Positions 1-10,432 of a stretch of 51,124 nt of DNA are shown one piece after another. This DNA comes from Sphingosinicella sp. (GTDB taxonomy: Bacteria > Pseudomonadota > Alphaproteobacteria > Sphingomonadales > Sphingomonadaceae): the NCBI GenBank assembly GCA_016793845.1, contig JAEULI010000042.1, positions 1 to 51,124 on the forward strand. Direction: 5' to 3'. Below the pieces are notes generated by a model. It did not search any database. It saw only the letters and a list, made by a program, of their open reading frames with translations, and was not told where the DNA came from. The translations under genes were made by a program, and so were the position numbers. Each line of letters starts with the position of its first letter. Within the stretch, counting starts at the first letter, position 1.

Positions 1-2417
1 TGGCGGAGCAGCGACTTGGGCGTCATGATGATCAGCGGCTTGCGGAACGGGCGCAGCATCTGGCGGCGCAGCACGTGGTAGTAATTCGCCGGCGTCGTGA
101 TGTTGCAGACCTGCATATTGTCTTCGGCGCAGAGCTGGAGATAGCGCTCCAGACGTGCCGACGAATGCTCCGGCCCCTGCCCTTCGTAGCCGTGCGGCAG
201 CAGCATGACGAGGCCGTTCGCCCGCAGCCACTTGATCTCTCCGCTCGCGATGAACTGGTCGATGATCACCTGCGCGCCGTTCGCGAAGTCGCCGAACTGG
301 GCTTCCCACAGCACCAGCGTCTTCGGGTCCGTGAGCGCATAGCCGTATTCAAAGCCGAGCACACCGAACTCGCTGAGCGGCGAGTCGAACACCTTGAAGC
401 GCGGGTCCATGTCCTGCAGCGGGATGTATTTGCTGCCGGTCTTCTGATCGACCCAAACGGCATGACGCTGGCTGAACGTGCCGCGCCCCGAATCCTGCCC
501 CGAAAGCCGCACGCCGAAGCCATCCTGCAGCAGCGTGCCGAAGGCGAGCGCCTCGGCGGTTGCCCAGTCGATGCCCTCGCCCGCCGCGATCGTCTCGCCG
601 CGCGCGGCGACGACGCGCTTCAGCGTCGGGTGGATCGAGAAGCCTTCGGGAACGGTGGTCAGCACCTTCGTCACCGCATCGATGCGGTCCATCGGCACGC
701 CGGTGTCCGCCGAACGGCGCGCGGTTTCGGGGTCAGCCGGGCGGCCGAGCCCTTCCCAGCGCCCCTCGAACCAGTCCGCCTTGTTCGGCTTGTAGCTCGG
801 CGCCGCCTCGAAATCCTTGTCGAGCCGGTCGACATAGGCGTTCGTCGCACCCTCCACCCAGGCTTCGTCGATCACGCCTTCGGCGATCAGGCGACCGGCA
901 TAGACCTCGCTGACCTTCGGCTTGCCCTTGATGACCTTGTACATCAGCGGCTGCGTGAAGCCCGGCTCGTCGCCCTCGTTGTGGCCGAAGCGGCGATAGC
1001 ACCACATGTCGATCACGACATCGCGGTTGAACTTCTGGCGAAACTCGGTGGCGACCTTCGTGGCGAAGGTCACGGCCTCCGGGTCGTCACCGTTCACGTG
1101 GAAGATCGGCGCCTGAACCATGCGCGCCACGTCCGACGGATAGGGCGAGGAGCGCGCGAACTGCGGGCTCGTGGTGAAGCCGATCTGGTTGTTGATGATG
1201 AAATGGACGGTGCCGCCCGTGTTGTAGCCGTCGAGCCCCGAGAACCCGAGACATTCGGCGATGATGCCCTGCCCCGCGAACGCCGCGTCGCCGTGCAGCA
1301 GCAGCGGCAGCACCTCGTCGCGCTCCACATCGCCGCGCAGCGCCTGCGCCGCGCGTACCTTGCCGAGCACGACCGGGTTCACGGCTTCGAGGTGCGAAGG
1401 ATTCGGTGTCAGCGACAGATGGACGGGGTGGCCGTCGAAGTCACGGTCCGTCGAGGTGCCGAGGTGATACTTCACGTCGCCCGATCCGCCGACGTCGTCG
1501 GGGTTCGAGGAACCGCCCGCGAACTCGTGGAAGATCGCCTGAAACGGCTTCTGCATCACGTTCGCGAGCACGTTCAGGCGCCCGCGGTGCGCCATGCCGA
1601 TCACGATTTCCTGCACGCCGCCGGCGCCCGCGTACTTGATGACGCTTTCCAGCGCAGGTGCCATCGCCTCGCCGCCATCAAGGCCGAAGCGCTTCGTGCC
1701 CACGTACTTGCGGCCAAGGAAGCTCTCGAACTGCTCGGCTTCGATGATCTTGTTGAGGATCGCCTTCTTGCCTGCATCCGTGAAGTGAATCTCGGCGTTG
1801 CGGCCTTCGATCCGCTCCTGGATGAAGCGACGCTCCTCCAGATCGTTGATGTGCATGTATTCGACGCCGACATGCTCGCAGTAATTGTGCTTCAGCACCG
1901 CGACGAGCGCCGTGATCGTCGTTTCCTCGAAACCCATCACGCCGCCGAGATACACGCTGCGGTTCAGCGCATCGCCGGTGAAACCGTGATATTCGGGGGT
2001 CAGTTCCTCGGGGAACGGGCGCTCGGCCAGCCCGAGCGGATCGAGCTGCGCCGCAAGGTGCCCGCGCACGCGATAGGTGCGGATCAGCGTCATGGCGCGG
2101 ATCGCATCGTCCGCCGCCTGCCGGATCGCTTCGACGGACGGCGCCGCGACAGCCCCGCCCTTCTTCGCCGCCGGCGCTTTCGGCTCCGGCGTCATCTGCA
2201 TCGGATCGAGCGCCGCCGTCAGGTCGTCGGTCGCCGTATCCGGCCAGCCTTTGCGCTGCCACGACGGGCCGGAAGCAACGCTTTCCAGCCCCGCGAAGTG
2301 CCGCTGCCATTCCGGGTCGACCGACGCCGGATTGGCTGAATACTGGCGATAAAGAGATTCAACGAACGAGGCGGAAACGCCTTCGAGAGCGGAGGGAGGC
2401 TGGCCTTCGAAACCCAT
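1..2417 (-). CDS. sucA: 2-oxoglutarate dehydrogenase E1 component, C-terminus beyond window
   Basis: Thiamine-diphosphate E1 subunit of the 2-oxoglutarate dehydrogenase complex, converting 2-oxoglutarate to succinyl-CoA with E2 and E3 in the cytoplasm. The ATG at 2417 opens MGFEGQPPS and the frame stays open to base 1, giving about 805 residues of an expected 930 to 980, so the 3' end is missing. Seen in order: an N-terminal E2-binding type segment (ESLYRQYSANPASVD), IGMAHRGRLNVLANVMQKP, the GDAAFAGQG segment, FGHNEGDEP, and the transketolase-like half containing FSQRHAVW and EFGVLGFEYGYAL. It is the last gene visible in the mdh-sucC-sucD-sucA block; sucB and lpd are expected beyond base 1. 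Identity is very secure from motif content and context. Confidence 0.97.
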   Translation of the reverse strand, partial: MGFEGQPPSALEGVSASFVESLYRQYSANPASVDPEWQRHFAGLESVASGPSWQRKGWPDTATDDLTAALDPMQMTPEPKAPAAKKGGAVAAPSVEAIRQAADDAIRAMTLIRTYRVRGHLAAQLDPLGLAERPFPEELTPEYHGFTGDALNRSVYLGGVMGFEETTITALVAVLKHNYCEHVGVEYMHINDLEERRFIQERIEGRNAEIHFTDAGKKAILNKIIEAEQFESFLGRKYVGTKRFGLDGGEAMAPALESVIKYAGAGGVQEIVIGMAHRGRLNVLANVMQKPFQAIFHEFAGGSSNPDDVGGSGDVKYHLGTSTDRDFDGHPVHLSLTPNPSHLEAVNPVVLGKVRAAQALRGDVERDEVLPLLLHGDAAFAGQGIIAECLGFSGLDGYNTGGTVHFIINNQIGFTTSPQFARSSPYPSDVARMVQAPIFHVNGDDPEAVTFATKVATEFRQKFNRDVVIDMWCYRRFGHNEGDEPGFTQPLMYKVIKGKPKVSEVYAGRLIAEGVIDEAWVEGATNAYVDRLDKDFEAAPSYKPNKADWFEGRWEGLGRPADPETARRSADTGVPMDRIDAVTKVLTTVPEGFSIHPTLKRVVAARGETIAAGEGIDWATAEALAFGTLLQDGFGVRLSGQDSGRGTFSQRHAVWVDQKTGSKYIPLQDMDPRFKVFDSPLSEFGVLGFEYGYALTDPKTLVLWEAQFGDFANGAQVIIDQFIASGEIKWLRANGLVMLLPHGYEGQGPEHSSARLERYLQLCAEDNMQVCNITTPANYYHVLRRQMLRPFRKPLIIMTPKSLLR

Positions 2418-2444
2418 GGTTCCTGTCATTCCTGGCGTGCGGAG

Positions 2445-2472
2445 GGTCCTGCGCGCCTCCCTACGCAGGACC
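2445..2472. other. Hairpin in the sucD-sucA intergenic region
   Basis: A perfect 9-bp inverted repeat, GGTCCTGCG (2445-2453) and CGCAGGACC (2464-2472), with a 10-nt loop lies in the 96-nt gap between sucD and sucA. No T-run follows the stem on the transcribed (minus) strand, so it does not look like an intrinsic terminator. It could stabilise or help process the polycistronic mRNA, or modulate sucA expression. Function is inference. Confidence 0.5.
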
Positions 2473-2513
2473 TTCCTAAAAAGCACCTAAAAACTTGACA
2501 ATTTCGTGATGCC

Positions 2514-3389
2514 TTAGTGCCCGAGCACCTTCGCGAGCGTGGTGCCGAGTTCGGACGGGCTCGGGGAAACGACGATACCCGCCGATTCCATTGCCTTGAT
2601 CTTGTCCTCGGCGCCGCCCTTGCCGCCCGAAACGATGGCACCGGCGTGGCCCATGGTGCGTCCCTTCGGGGCGGTGCGTCCCGCGATGAAACCCACCATC
2701 GGCTTCTTGATCGGGTGCGATTTCAGGAACTCGGCCGCGTCTTCCTCGGCCGAGCCGCCGATTTCACCGATCATGATGATCGATTTGGTGTCGGGGTCGT
2801 TCAGGAACAAGTCCAGCACGTCGATGAAGTTGGTGCCGTTCACCGGATCGCCGCCGATGCCGACCGCGCTGGTCTGGCCGAGGCCGACCGCCGTCGTCTG
2901 GTGCACCGCTTCATAGGTGAGCGTGCCGGAGCGGGAGACGACGCCGACCGAGCCCTTCTTGAAGATGGAGCCCGGCATGATGCCGATCTTGCACTCGTCC
3001 GGCGTCAGCACGCCGGGGCAGTTCGGACCGATGAGCCGTGACTTGGAGCCCGAGAGCGCACGCTTCACCGGCACCATGTCGAGCACCGGAATACCTTCGG
3101 TGATGCAGATGATGAGCGGCACTTCCGCCTCGATCGCCTCGAGGATCGAGTCCGCCGCGAACGCCGGCGGCACATAGACAACGCTGGCGTCCGCCTTCGT
3201 CACGTCCATCGCCTCGCGCATCGTGCCGAACACGGGGAGGCCGAGATGCTCCTGCCCGCCCTTGCCCGGAACCACGCCGCCGACCATCTTGGTGCCATAA
3301 GCGATGGCGGCTTCGGTGTGGAACGTCGCGGTCGCGCCGGTCAGGCCCTGACAGAGAACCTTGGTGTTCTTGTTGATGAGAATGCTCAT
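2514..3389 (-). CDS. sucD: Succinyl-CoA ligase (ADP-forming) subunit alpha
   Basis: Alpha subunit of succinyl-CoA synthetase. It binds CoA and carries the phosphorylated histidine in the reversible step succinyl-CoA + ADP + Pi to succinate + CoA + ATP. At 291 aa it has normal family length. Seen: the N-terminal CoA-binding start [18 protein letters not shown], the IGPNCPGV loop, and the phospho-histidine loop [19 protein letters not shown]. Its start codon lies 4 nt after the sucC stop, so the two subunits are translationally close. It is the third gene of the minus-strand TCA operon. Confidence 0.98.
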   Translation of the reverse strand: MSILINKNTKVLCQGLTGATATFHTEAAIAYGTKMVGGVVPGKGGQEHLGLPVFGTMREAMDVTKADASVVYVPPAFAADSILEAIEAEVPLIICITEGIPVLDMVPVKRALSGSKSRLIGPNCPGVLTPDECKIGIMPGSIFKKGSVGVVSRSGTLTYEAVHQTTAVGLGQTSAVGIGGDPVNGTNFIDVLDLFLNDPDTKSIIMIGEIGGSAEEDAAEFLKSHPIKKPMVGFIAGRTAPKGRTMGHAGAIVSGGKGGAEDKIKAMESAGIVVSPSPSELGTTLAKVLGH

Positions 3390-3393
3390 GGGG

Positions 3394-4593
3394 TCAGGCC
3401 GCCTTCTTCACTTGCGCCACGATCTTCTTCGCCGCGTCGCCGAGGTTGTCGGCGCTGACGATCGGCAGGCCGCTGTCCGCGAGGATCTGCTTGCCGAGCT
3501 CGACGTTCGTGCCTTCAAGGCGAACGACGAGCGGAACCGAGAGGTTCACCTCGCGCGCCGCCGCAACGATGCCTTCCGCGATGATGTCGCAGCGCATGAT
3601 ACCGCCGAAGATGTTGACGAGGATGCCCTCGACCGCCGGATCGTTGAGGATGATCTTGAACGCCGCCGTCACCTTCTCCTTCGTGGCGCCGCCGCCGACG
3701 TCGAGAAAGTTGGCGGGCTCCGCGCCGTTCAGCTTGATGATGTCCATCGTCGCCATGGCGAGGCCCGCGCCGTTCACCATGCAGCCGATGTTGCCGTCGA
3801 GCTTCACGTAGGCGAGGTCGTACTTCGACGCCTCGATCTCCATCGCGTCCTCTTCGGTGAGGTCGCGGAGTTCGAGGATGTCCGGATGGCGGAACAGCGC
3901 GTTGCCGTCGAAGCCCATCTTAGCATCGAGCACGAGCAGCTTGCCGTCCGTCGTCTCGACGAGCGGGTTGATCTCGAGCAGCGAGGCGTCGGTGGTCTTG
4001 AACGCCGTGTAGAGCTGCTGCGCGAGCTTCGCTGCCTGCTTGGCAAGGTCACCCTCCAGCTTCAGCGCCGCCGCGACGCCGCGGCCGTGGTGCGGCATGA
4101 AGCCCGAAGCAGGGTCGATGCGGATGGTATGGATCTTCTCGGGCGTGTGCTCGGCGACTTCCTCGATGTCCATGCCACCTTCGGTGGAGACCACGAAAGC
4201 GACACGGCCGACGGCGCGGTCCACGAGCAGCGAGAGGTAGTATTCCTTGGCGATCGGCGCGCCCGCTTCGATATAGAGGCGGTTCACCTGCTTGCCGGCA
4301 TCGCCCGTCTGGTGCGTCACGAGCACGCGACCCAGCATCTCGGCGGCGTTCGACTTCACCTCTTCCACGGACTTGACGACACGCACGCCGCCCTTGGCGT
4401 CAGCGCCGAGGCCGTTGAAGCGGCCCTTGCCGCGTCCGCCGGCGTGAATCTGCGACTTCACGACATAGACGGGTCCGGGAAGCTGCTTCGCCGCCGCCTC
4501 GGCCTCATCAGCCGTGAACGCCGGGAAACCGGCCGAGATCGGCGCGCCGAACTTCGCCAGCAGCTGCTTGGCTTGATACTCGTGGATGTTCAT
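3394..4593 (-). CDS. sucC: Succinyl-CoA ligase (ADP-forming) subunit beta
   Basis: Beta subunit of succinyl-CoA synthetase, holding the ATP-grasp nucleotide site and the succinate site. The protein is 399 aa, normal length. It begins [18 protein letters not shown], a strong family signature, and contains [17 protein letters not shown] (ATP-grasp basic segment), [20 protein letters not shown] (metal and nucleotide binding) and the C-terminal [13 protein letters not shown]-like segment, here read as [18 protein letters not shown]. It lies 9 nt downstream of mdh and 4 nt upstream of sucD, in one transcription unit. Confidence 0.98.
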   Translation of the reverse strand: MNIHEYQAKQLLAKFGAPISAGFPAFTADEAEAAAKQLPGPVYVVKSQIHAGGRGKGRFNGLGADAKGGVRVVKSVEEVKSNAAEMLGRVLVTHQTGDAGKQVNRLYIEAGAPIAKEYYLSLLVDRAVGRVAFVVSTEGGMDIEEVAEHTPEKIHTIRIDPASGFMPHHGRGVAAALKLEGDLAKQAAKLAQQLYTAFKTTDASLLEINPLVETTDGKLLVLDAKMGFDGNALFRHPDILELRDLTEEDAMEIEASKYDLAYVKLDGNIGCMVNGAGLAMATMDIIKLNGAEPANFLDVGGGATKEKVTAAFKIILNDPAVEGILVNIFGGIMRCDIIAEGIVAAAREVNLSVPLVVRLEGTNVELGKQILADSGLPIVSADNLGDAAKKIVAQVKKAA

Positions 4594-4602
4594 CAGCGAT
4601 CC

Positions 4603-5574
<972 letters not shown>

Positions 5575-5724
5575 TCACTGAGGGCAATGCGTGGAACGCC
5601 GGCCGGACGACCGGCGAAAACGCGATCCCGATAGCCCCTGATTCGCGGCGCTGCAACCGTTCGTAAAAATACGCGCAGTGCAAAATTCTCATCACTGTGT
5701 GCGACGCAGCAAATAAGCCGGGCT

Positions 5725-6843
5725 TCAGGCAGTCCTTACGCCGTGCCCTTCGGCCATGTAGTCGGCGGACTGCATCTCCATCAGGCGGGAGACCGTGCGC
5801 TCGAACTCGAAAGCATAATCGCCGGCCGGATAGAGATCTCCGGGGAGCGCATCGGCGCCCATCAGCAGCTTGACGCGGTATTCGTAAAGCGCGTCGATCA
5901 GCGCTACGAAGCGTGTCGCCTCGTTGCGCTTCTCCGGCCCCATCTTCGGCACGCCGACGATGATGACCGTGTGATAGCGCTGCGCGACTGCAAGATAGTC
6001 CGCTGCCCCCCGCGCCTCTCCGCACAGCCGCTTGAACGAGAAGACGGCGACGCCCTTCAGCGACTTCGGCACATGGAGCGTGCGTCCGCCGCCCACGTCG
6101 ATCGTCTCGGTGGGCACATGCGCGCGGTCCTCGGGCGGGTAATCGGTGAGGCGGAAGAACGCTTCGGAGAGCGCGGCGGTCGCCTCTGGCCCGTTCGGTA
6201 CGTAGTAGGTTGGCATCCCGGCCAGCCGGTCGAGCCGATAGTCGGTCGGGCCATTGAGGCTCACGACATCCAGTTCCTGCTCGATCAGATCGATAAACGG
6301 CAAGAACAGATCGCGGCTGAGGCCGTTCTTGTAGAGATCGCGCGGCGGGCGGTTCGAGGTCGCGACCACGGTGACGCCGTGACCAAGGATCGCCGTGAAC
6401 AGGCGCGAGAGGATCATCGCATCGGCGACGTTCGTCACCTGAAGCTCGTCGAAGGCGAGCAGGCGCACGCCCTTCGCGATATCCTCGGCGACGCGCAGGA
6501 TCGGGTCGTCGACGTTCTGTTCACGCCATTTGTGAAGCGCGGCGTGGACCTCCAGCATGAAGGCATGGAAATGCACGCGGCGCTTGGGGACGGCGGGCGC
6601 GGCCTCGTAGAAGAGGTCCATCAGCATCGATTTGCCGCGGCCGACCGCACCCCACATGTAGATGCCGCGCGGGCGCACGCCCTCCGCCTTGCCGAACAGG
6701 CGGGAGAGCAGGCCGTTCTTCGGCGGACCTGCGCGCAGTTCCGCTTCGAGCTTCTGGAGCCGCGCGGCGGCGGCGGCCTGATCGGGATCGGCCTTCAGTT
6801 CATTCGCCGCGATCAGCGCGCGGTACGCCTCAACAACGCTCAA
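5725..6843 (-). CDS. zapE: Cell division protein ZapE / AFG1-like ATPase
   Basis: AFG1/ZapE-family AAA-type ATPase; family members act at the inner membrane and division site in bacteria and in mitochondrial protein quality control. Seen: Walker A GAVGRGKSML, Walker B LLAFDELQV, sensor-like VVATSNRPPRDLYKNGL, and a C-terminal KRLCGEARGAADYLAVA segment typical of the family. I chose a TTG start at 6843, which overlaps the TGA of the upstream thioesterase gene. It gives 372 aa, matching family length, while the longer open frame upstream is a shadow of the thioesterase. It ends about 160 nt before mdh, a gap large enough for a separate mdh promoter. Confidence 0.92.
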   Translation of the reverse strand: MSVVEAYRALIAANELKADPDQAAAAARLQKLEAELRAGPPKNGLLSRLFGKAEGVRPRGIYMWGAVGRGKSMLMDLFYEAAPAVPKRRVHFHAFMLEVHAALHKWREQNVDDPILRVAEDIAKGVRLLAFDELQVTNVADAMILSRLFTAILGHGVTVVATSNRPPRDLYKNGLSRDLFLPFIDLIEQELDVVSLNGPTDYRLDRLAGMPTYYVPNGPEATAALSEAFFRLTDYPPEDRAHVPTETIDVGGGRTLHVPKSLKGVAVFSFKRLCGEARGAADYLAVAQRYHTVIIVGVPKMGPEKRNEATRFVALIDALYEYRVKLLMGADALPGDLYPAGDYAFEFERTVSRLMEMQSADYMAEGHGVRTA

Positions 6844-7271
6844 CGCGGCGCGACCTTCCTCAGCACGCCGGAAAACGAGGCGATCGGCTCGTCCTGCGTC
6901 ACGAGGCCGCGCAGAAAGATGAGCTTGCCGGTTTCGCGCGTGATCTCGCCAGTCGCGTAGATATCCTTGCCCGGCACACCGGCGCCAAGGAACTCCGTGT
7001 TCAGCGTCAGCGTCACCGCCCGGTGTGCTGTGAGCGCGGGCGCGGCGATGGCGAACAGCGCCATATCGATGAACGTCGTCACATAGCCGCCGTGCAGGCG
7101 CCCCTGATTGTTGCGATGCTTCGTCTCCGTGGGAGAGCGACACTCGACGCCGCCGTCCAGGCCGGCACGGAAATAGACCGGCCCGACGAGGCTCTGGAAA
7201 CTGTCCTCGTCAAGCTGACTCCAGCGGCGCCAACCTTTGAGCGGCCCGTCCGCAATCTCTATGGTCGGCAT
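6840..7271 (-). CDS. PaaI-type hotdog-fold thioesterase
   Basis: Small acyl-CoA thioesterase-like protein of 143 aa. The diagnostic segment is NNQGRLHGGYVTTFIDMALF, equivalent to the helix and HGG loop of PaaI/YbgC hotdog enzymes, followed by beta strands ending in ATGEITRETGKLIFLRGLV. Family members hydrolyse acyl-CoAs to acid and CoA; the substrate here cannot be read from sequence. The stop overlaps the TTG start of zapE by 4 nt, so the two are translationally coupled. The stop of the ParA-like gene lies 10 nt upstream, so all three may share a transcript. Confidence 0.9.
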   Translation of the reverse strand: MPTIEIADGPLKGWRRWSQLDEDSFQSLVGPVYFRAGLDGGVECRSPTETKHRNNQGRLHGGYVTTFIDMALFAIAAPALTAHRAVTLTLNTEFLGAGVPGKDIYATGEITRETGKLIFLRGLVTQDEPIASFSGVLRKVAPR

Positions 7272-7281
7272 CGCGCGGCGG

Positions 7282-8031
7282 TCAGGCCTTTCGCGGCCGG
7301 GCGGGCCGGGTGAGCTTGCGTTCGATCGCCGTCACCAGCTTCAAAAACTCCTTGGTTTCCACGGCATCGGGCGCGATCTCGGCGAGCGGCAGGCAATAGA
7401 CCGCCATCTCCTCGACCTTGCTCGAATAGGGGATCGCGTGAACGTCGGGGCAAGCCTCCAGCGTCTCGCGGTGCAGCGCGCGGCGCTTGTCCACCATCGT
7501 GAACACCGGGATCACCGGCGGCTCGCCCTTGTGGTGCCGCGTCAGATGCTCGGCGAGTTGCTCGTTGGTACGCGCCGAAAGCGGCGACATCGTCATCGGC
7601 TCGACGATCAGGTCCGCCGCACGGAAAATCTGGTCGGCGAGCAGGCCGAAGCCCGGCGGGCAATCGAGAACGACGCGGTCGTACTCGCTCGCGACAGCCG
7701 CAAGCCGCTTCGCCAGCAGCTTCGCGCGCTGCGATTCGACAAGCTGGACATCGAGCTTGCGCAGCGACTCGTCCGCCGCGAGCACATCGAGGCCCGGCCA
7801 CTTGCTCGGCACGATATAGGCCTCGATATCGCCGCCGCCGCTTCCGGCGAACAGCTTGCGGGCCTTCTTGCTGGGTTCGACCTGCAGCAGGTCCGATGCC
7901 GCGCCCTGCGCATCGAGATCCCACAGCAGCGTGCGCCGCTTGGCCTGCGTTGCAAGGAGGTGTGCGAGGTTGACAGCCACGGACGTCTTGCCGACGCCGC
8001 CCTTCAGGCTGAAGACTGCGATGACTTTCAT
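7282..8031 (-). CDS. ParA/MinD-like P-loop ATPase
   Basis: Cytoplasmic deviant-Walker ATPase of the ParA/Soj family, 249 aa. It opens MKVIAVFSLKGGVGKTSVAV, with the signature KGGVGKT loop. It also has LLWDLDAQGAASDLL (A') and VVLDCPPGFGLLADQI (Walker B). I placed the start at the ATG at 8031 because the P-loop normally lies within the first 20 residues and a GGAG-like ribosome site precedes it. No ParB or parS is visible nearby, so this is an orphan ParA rather than a partition locus. Such orphans position cargo such as chemoreceptor arrays, storage granules or polar machinery; which one applies is unknown. It diverges from the serine hydrolase gene over an 84-nt gap. Confidence 0.9.
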   Translation of the reverse strand: MKVIAVFSLKGGVGKTSVAVNLAHLLATQAKRRTLLWDLDAQGAASDLLQVEPSKKARKLFAGSGGGDIEAYIVPSKWPGLDVLAADESLRKLDVQLVESQRAKLLAKRLAAVASEYDRVVLDCPPGFGLLADQIFRAADLIVEPMTMSPLSARTNEQLAEHLTRHHKGEPPVIPVFTMVDKRRALHRETLEACPDVHAIPYSSKVEEMAVYCLPLAEIAPDAVETKEFLKLVTAIERKLTRPARPRKA

Positions 8032-8061
8032 GCCGCTCCGCCGTTGACGTCCTGTTTTTCC

Positions 8062-8079
8062 ATGCCACTCATGTGGCAT
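8062..8079. promoter_or_regulatory. Palindrome between divergent ParA-like and serine hydrolase genes
   Basis: ATGCCAC (8062-8068) and GTGGCAT (8073-8079) form a perfect 7-bp inverted repeat with a 4-nt spacer, in the middle of the 84-nt divergent intergenic region. Position and symmetry fit a dimeric-regulator operator, but no regulator is identified. Confidence 0.4.
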
Positions 8080-8115
8080 TTCTAAGCCACGTAGCCAACA
8101 GGGGAATCGCCGCCG

Positions 8116-9399
8116 ATGACATTGCAATCCGGGCTCGACCGTCGCAGCCTCCTCGGGGGAATCGCCGCTTTCGGCGGTCTTGCGCTGCTTCCGGCCTGCG
8201 CCGCGACGTCCCGAACCGCTGCCCCCGCCGCCGCGCCCGTCCGCAACTGGGCGGCGCTGAAGGCGCTTGCCGAGCGCTATGTGGCGGAGCGCAAGGTGGC
8301 GGGCATGATCATCGGCGTGGGCAATGGCGACGCCCCCGCTTTCTATACCGGCGCGGGAACGCTCGGCTTGCAGCGCGAAACGCCGGTCGACGCGAAAAGC
8401 ATCTGGCGCATCTATTCGATGACAAAGCCGATCACGGGCGTGCTCGCCGCGCAGATGATCAGCGAAGGCGCGCTCGGCCTCGATCAGCCGATCGCCGACA
8501 TCCTCCCCGCGTTCAAGGCGATGAAGGTCGCGATCGACCCGGCAACCAGCCTCGAAGCCCGCGCCGCGAGCGGGCCGATCACGGTGCGCCACCTGCTGAC
8601 GCACACCGCCGGGTTCACCTACCACTTCATGCCCAGCGCCGTCGGCAAGGCGTACCGCCGCTTCGGCCTGATGCCCGGTATGCGCACGGTCGGGCGCGAG
8701 CCGGGCGACGGCGAATCGCCGAGCAGCCTGCAGGCCTTCGCGAACGCAGTCGCCGAGCTTCCCCTCGTCGCCGACCCCGGCACGGCGTGGAACTATAGCA
8801 TTTCGCTCGATGTGCTCGGCGCCGTCATCGAAAAGGTCGCGCGCAAACCGTTCGAAACCGTGCTCCAGGAGCGGCTACTGACGCCGCTCGCCATGCACGA
8901 CACCGGCTTCTCCGTGCCCGCCGCGTCAATGGACAGGCTTGCCACCAACTATCTGCTCCACAGCAACAACCTCGTGCCCGTCGATGCCCCGCCGAAGACC
9001 GAATATGCCGTCCCCGCCAGCTACCCGGCGGGCGGCGGCGGGCTCGTGTCGACGGCGGACGACTACATGCGCTTCATGCGGATGGTCGCGAACGGCGGCC
9101 ACCATGGCAGCGCACAGATCATCTCGCCCGAAGCCGCGAAGCTCGCGGTCTCGAACCTGCTCCCCAGAGGCGTCTTCTATGAAGGCAATCAGGGCTACGG
9201 CGCAGGCGGGCGCGTCGTCACCACCGCCGGCCCGGGCCTCATCCCCGGCAGCTATGGCTGGGGCGGCGCAGCAGGCACGCTCGCCTCGGCGCTCCCGGCG
9301 CAGAAGCTCAGCGTCGTGCTGATGACGCAGTACATGCCGCAGCAGGCCTATCCGCTCCCTGAAGACCTCGGGAAAGCGCTCGCCGCAGACCTAGCGTGA
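8116..9399 (+). CDS. Serine hydrolase, beta-lactamase/penicillin-binding type, Tat lipoprotein
   Basis: Class C beta-lactamase/esterase-family serine hydrolase of 427 aa. The N-terminus has a twin-arginine motif (DRRSLLGG, R9-R10) and a lipobox L25-P-A-C28, so it is probably folded in the cytoplasm, exported by Tat and lipidated. The nucleophile motif is S101-M-T-K104. The second-motif tyrosine is probably Y227, in WNYSIS. The third motif resembles YGWGGAAGT near the C-terminus. Family members include esterases, D-aminopeptidases and beta-lactamases; substrate cannot be assigned and this is not evidence for antibiotic resistance. Its stop overlaps the 3' end of the convergent pheA gene by 9 nt. 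Confidence 0.9.
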   Translation: MTLQSGLDRRSLLGGIAAFGGLALLPACAATSRTAAPAAAPVRNWAALKALAERYVAERKVAGMIIGVGNGDAPAFYTGAGTLGLQRETPVDAKSIWRIYSMTKPITGVLAAQMISEGALGLDQPIADILPAFKAMKVAIDPATSLEARAASGPITVRHLLTHTAGFTYHFMPSAVGKAYRRFGLMPGMRTVGREPGDGESPSSLQAFANAVAELPLVADPGTAWNYSISLDVLGAVIEKVARKPFETVLQERLLTPLAMHDTGFSVPAASMDRLATNYLLHSNNLVPVDAPPKTEYAVPASYPAGGGGLVSTADDYMRFMRMVANGGHHGSAQIISPEAAKLAVSNLLPRGVFYEGNQGYGAGGRVVTTAGPGLIPGSYGWGGAAGTLASALPAQKLSVVLMTQYMPQQAYPLPEDLGKALAADLA

Positions 9400-10284
9400 A
9401 CGCGCCTGCGCATAGGTGCCGAGCATCCGCACCCACTTGGTGTGATACTTCAGCTCGTCGAGCGCCCGTTCGACGTTAGGATCGTCGGGACGACCTTCGA
9501 TGTCCACGTAGAACTCGGCGGCCTGAAACTGGCCGTCGCGCATATAGCTTTCGAGCTTGGTGAGGTTGACACCGTTGGTGGCGAAGCCGCCGAGCGCCTT
9601 GTAGAGCGCAGCGGGCACCGAGCGCACTTCGAACAGCAGCGAGGTCATGGCCGGAAGTCCCGCCTCCGGCATCAACGGCTCCCGGGCCAGCGAAACGAAG
9701 CGCGTGGTGTTGTGCGCCTCGTCCTCGATCCCTTCGGCGAGCGGCGTAAGGCCGTAAAGCTGCCCGGCGAGCTGCGAGGCGACCGCTGCCACCGTCTTGT
9801 CCCCATCATCCGCGACCTTCGCGGCCGAGGCAGCCGTGTCGAACGACGCCACCGGGCTGATGCCCCATTCGCGCAGGCGTTTGCGGCACTGGCCGAGCGC
9901 CTGCGGGTGGCTGATCGCGACCTTCACGTCCGAGAGCGCGGCGCCCGGCACGGCGAGCAGCGAGTGTCGCACGCGCACGAAATGCTCGGCGACGATCCAC
10001 AGCCCCGACTCCGGTAGCAGGAAGTGAATATCGGCGACACGGCCGTGCAGCGAGTTTTCGATCGGGATGATCGCCCGCCCCGCACGCCCCTCGCGCACCG
10101 CATCGATGGCGTCGGAGAAGGAAAGACACGGCAGTGTCGGCGCACCCTGCCCCATCTCTCGCGCGGCCTGATGCGAATAGGCGCCGGGCGCGCCCTGAAA
10201 GGCAACGGCGGTTTCCGGCGTTTTTTCAGCGGCTTGCGCAAGCTCTTCAACGAGCCGCGCGGCGGATTCGGGATAGTTCTGCAT
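9391..10284 (-). CDS. pheA: Prephenate dehydratase
   Basis: Monofunctional prephenate dehydratase, converting prephenate to phenylpyruvate for phenylalanine synthesis. Seen: the N-terminal AFQGAPGAYSHQAA, PIENSLHGRV, the catalytic-loop NTTRFVSLA, then a regulatory ACT domain (MTSLLFEVRSVPAALYKAL, followed by TKLESYM), which binds phenylalanine in the family. No chorismate mutase domain is attached. I prefer ATG 10284 (MQNYPESAAR, 297 aa). A TTG at 10353 would add 23 residues of low-complexity sequence with no better ribosome site. Convergent with the serine hydrolase and divergent from the cytochrome gene. Confidence 0.95.
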   Translation of the reverse strand: MQNYPESAARLVEELAQAAEKTPETAVAFQGAPGAYSHQAAREMGQGAPTLPCLSFSDAIDAVREGRAGRAIIPIENSLHGRVADIHFLLPESGLWIVAEHFVRVRHSLLAVPGAALSDVKVAISHPQALGQCRKRLREWGISPVASFDTAASAAKVADDGDKTVAAVASQLAGQLYGLTPLAEGIEDEAHNTTRFVSLAREPLMPEAGLPAMTSLLFEVRSVPAALYKALGGFATNGVNLTKLESYMRDGQFQAAEFYVDIEGRPDDPNVERALDELKYHTKWVRMLGTYAQARSR

Positions 10285-10432
10285 CGCCGCGCTCTTTGCG
10301 GCGCGGGGGCTTCCCACGTCAAGCGCAGCCTGCGGCGATCTGGAGCTTGGCAATCCCGACTCCTGAAACTATGTTCCGCGCGATTTTGAACCGGGGGGCT
10401 TCAGAGAAAGGCCCCGCTCTTCGGAGGGCGCA

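Noticed and set aside
75-2339. Very long plus-strand open frame opposite sucA
   Set aside because: Antisense shadow of a clear sucA coding frame in GC-rich DNA; its translation is Arg/His/Val-rich with no domain.
8116-9399. Antibiotic-resistance beta-lactamase
   Set aside because: The fold family is broad and includes esterases; nothing in the sequence or neighbours shows beta-lactam hydrolysis.
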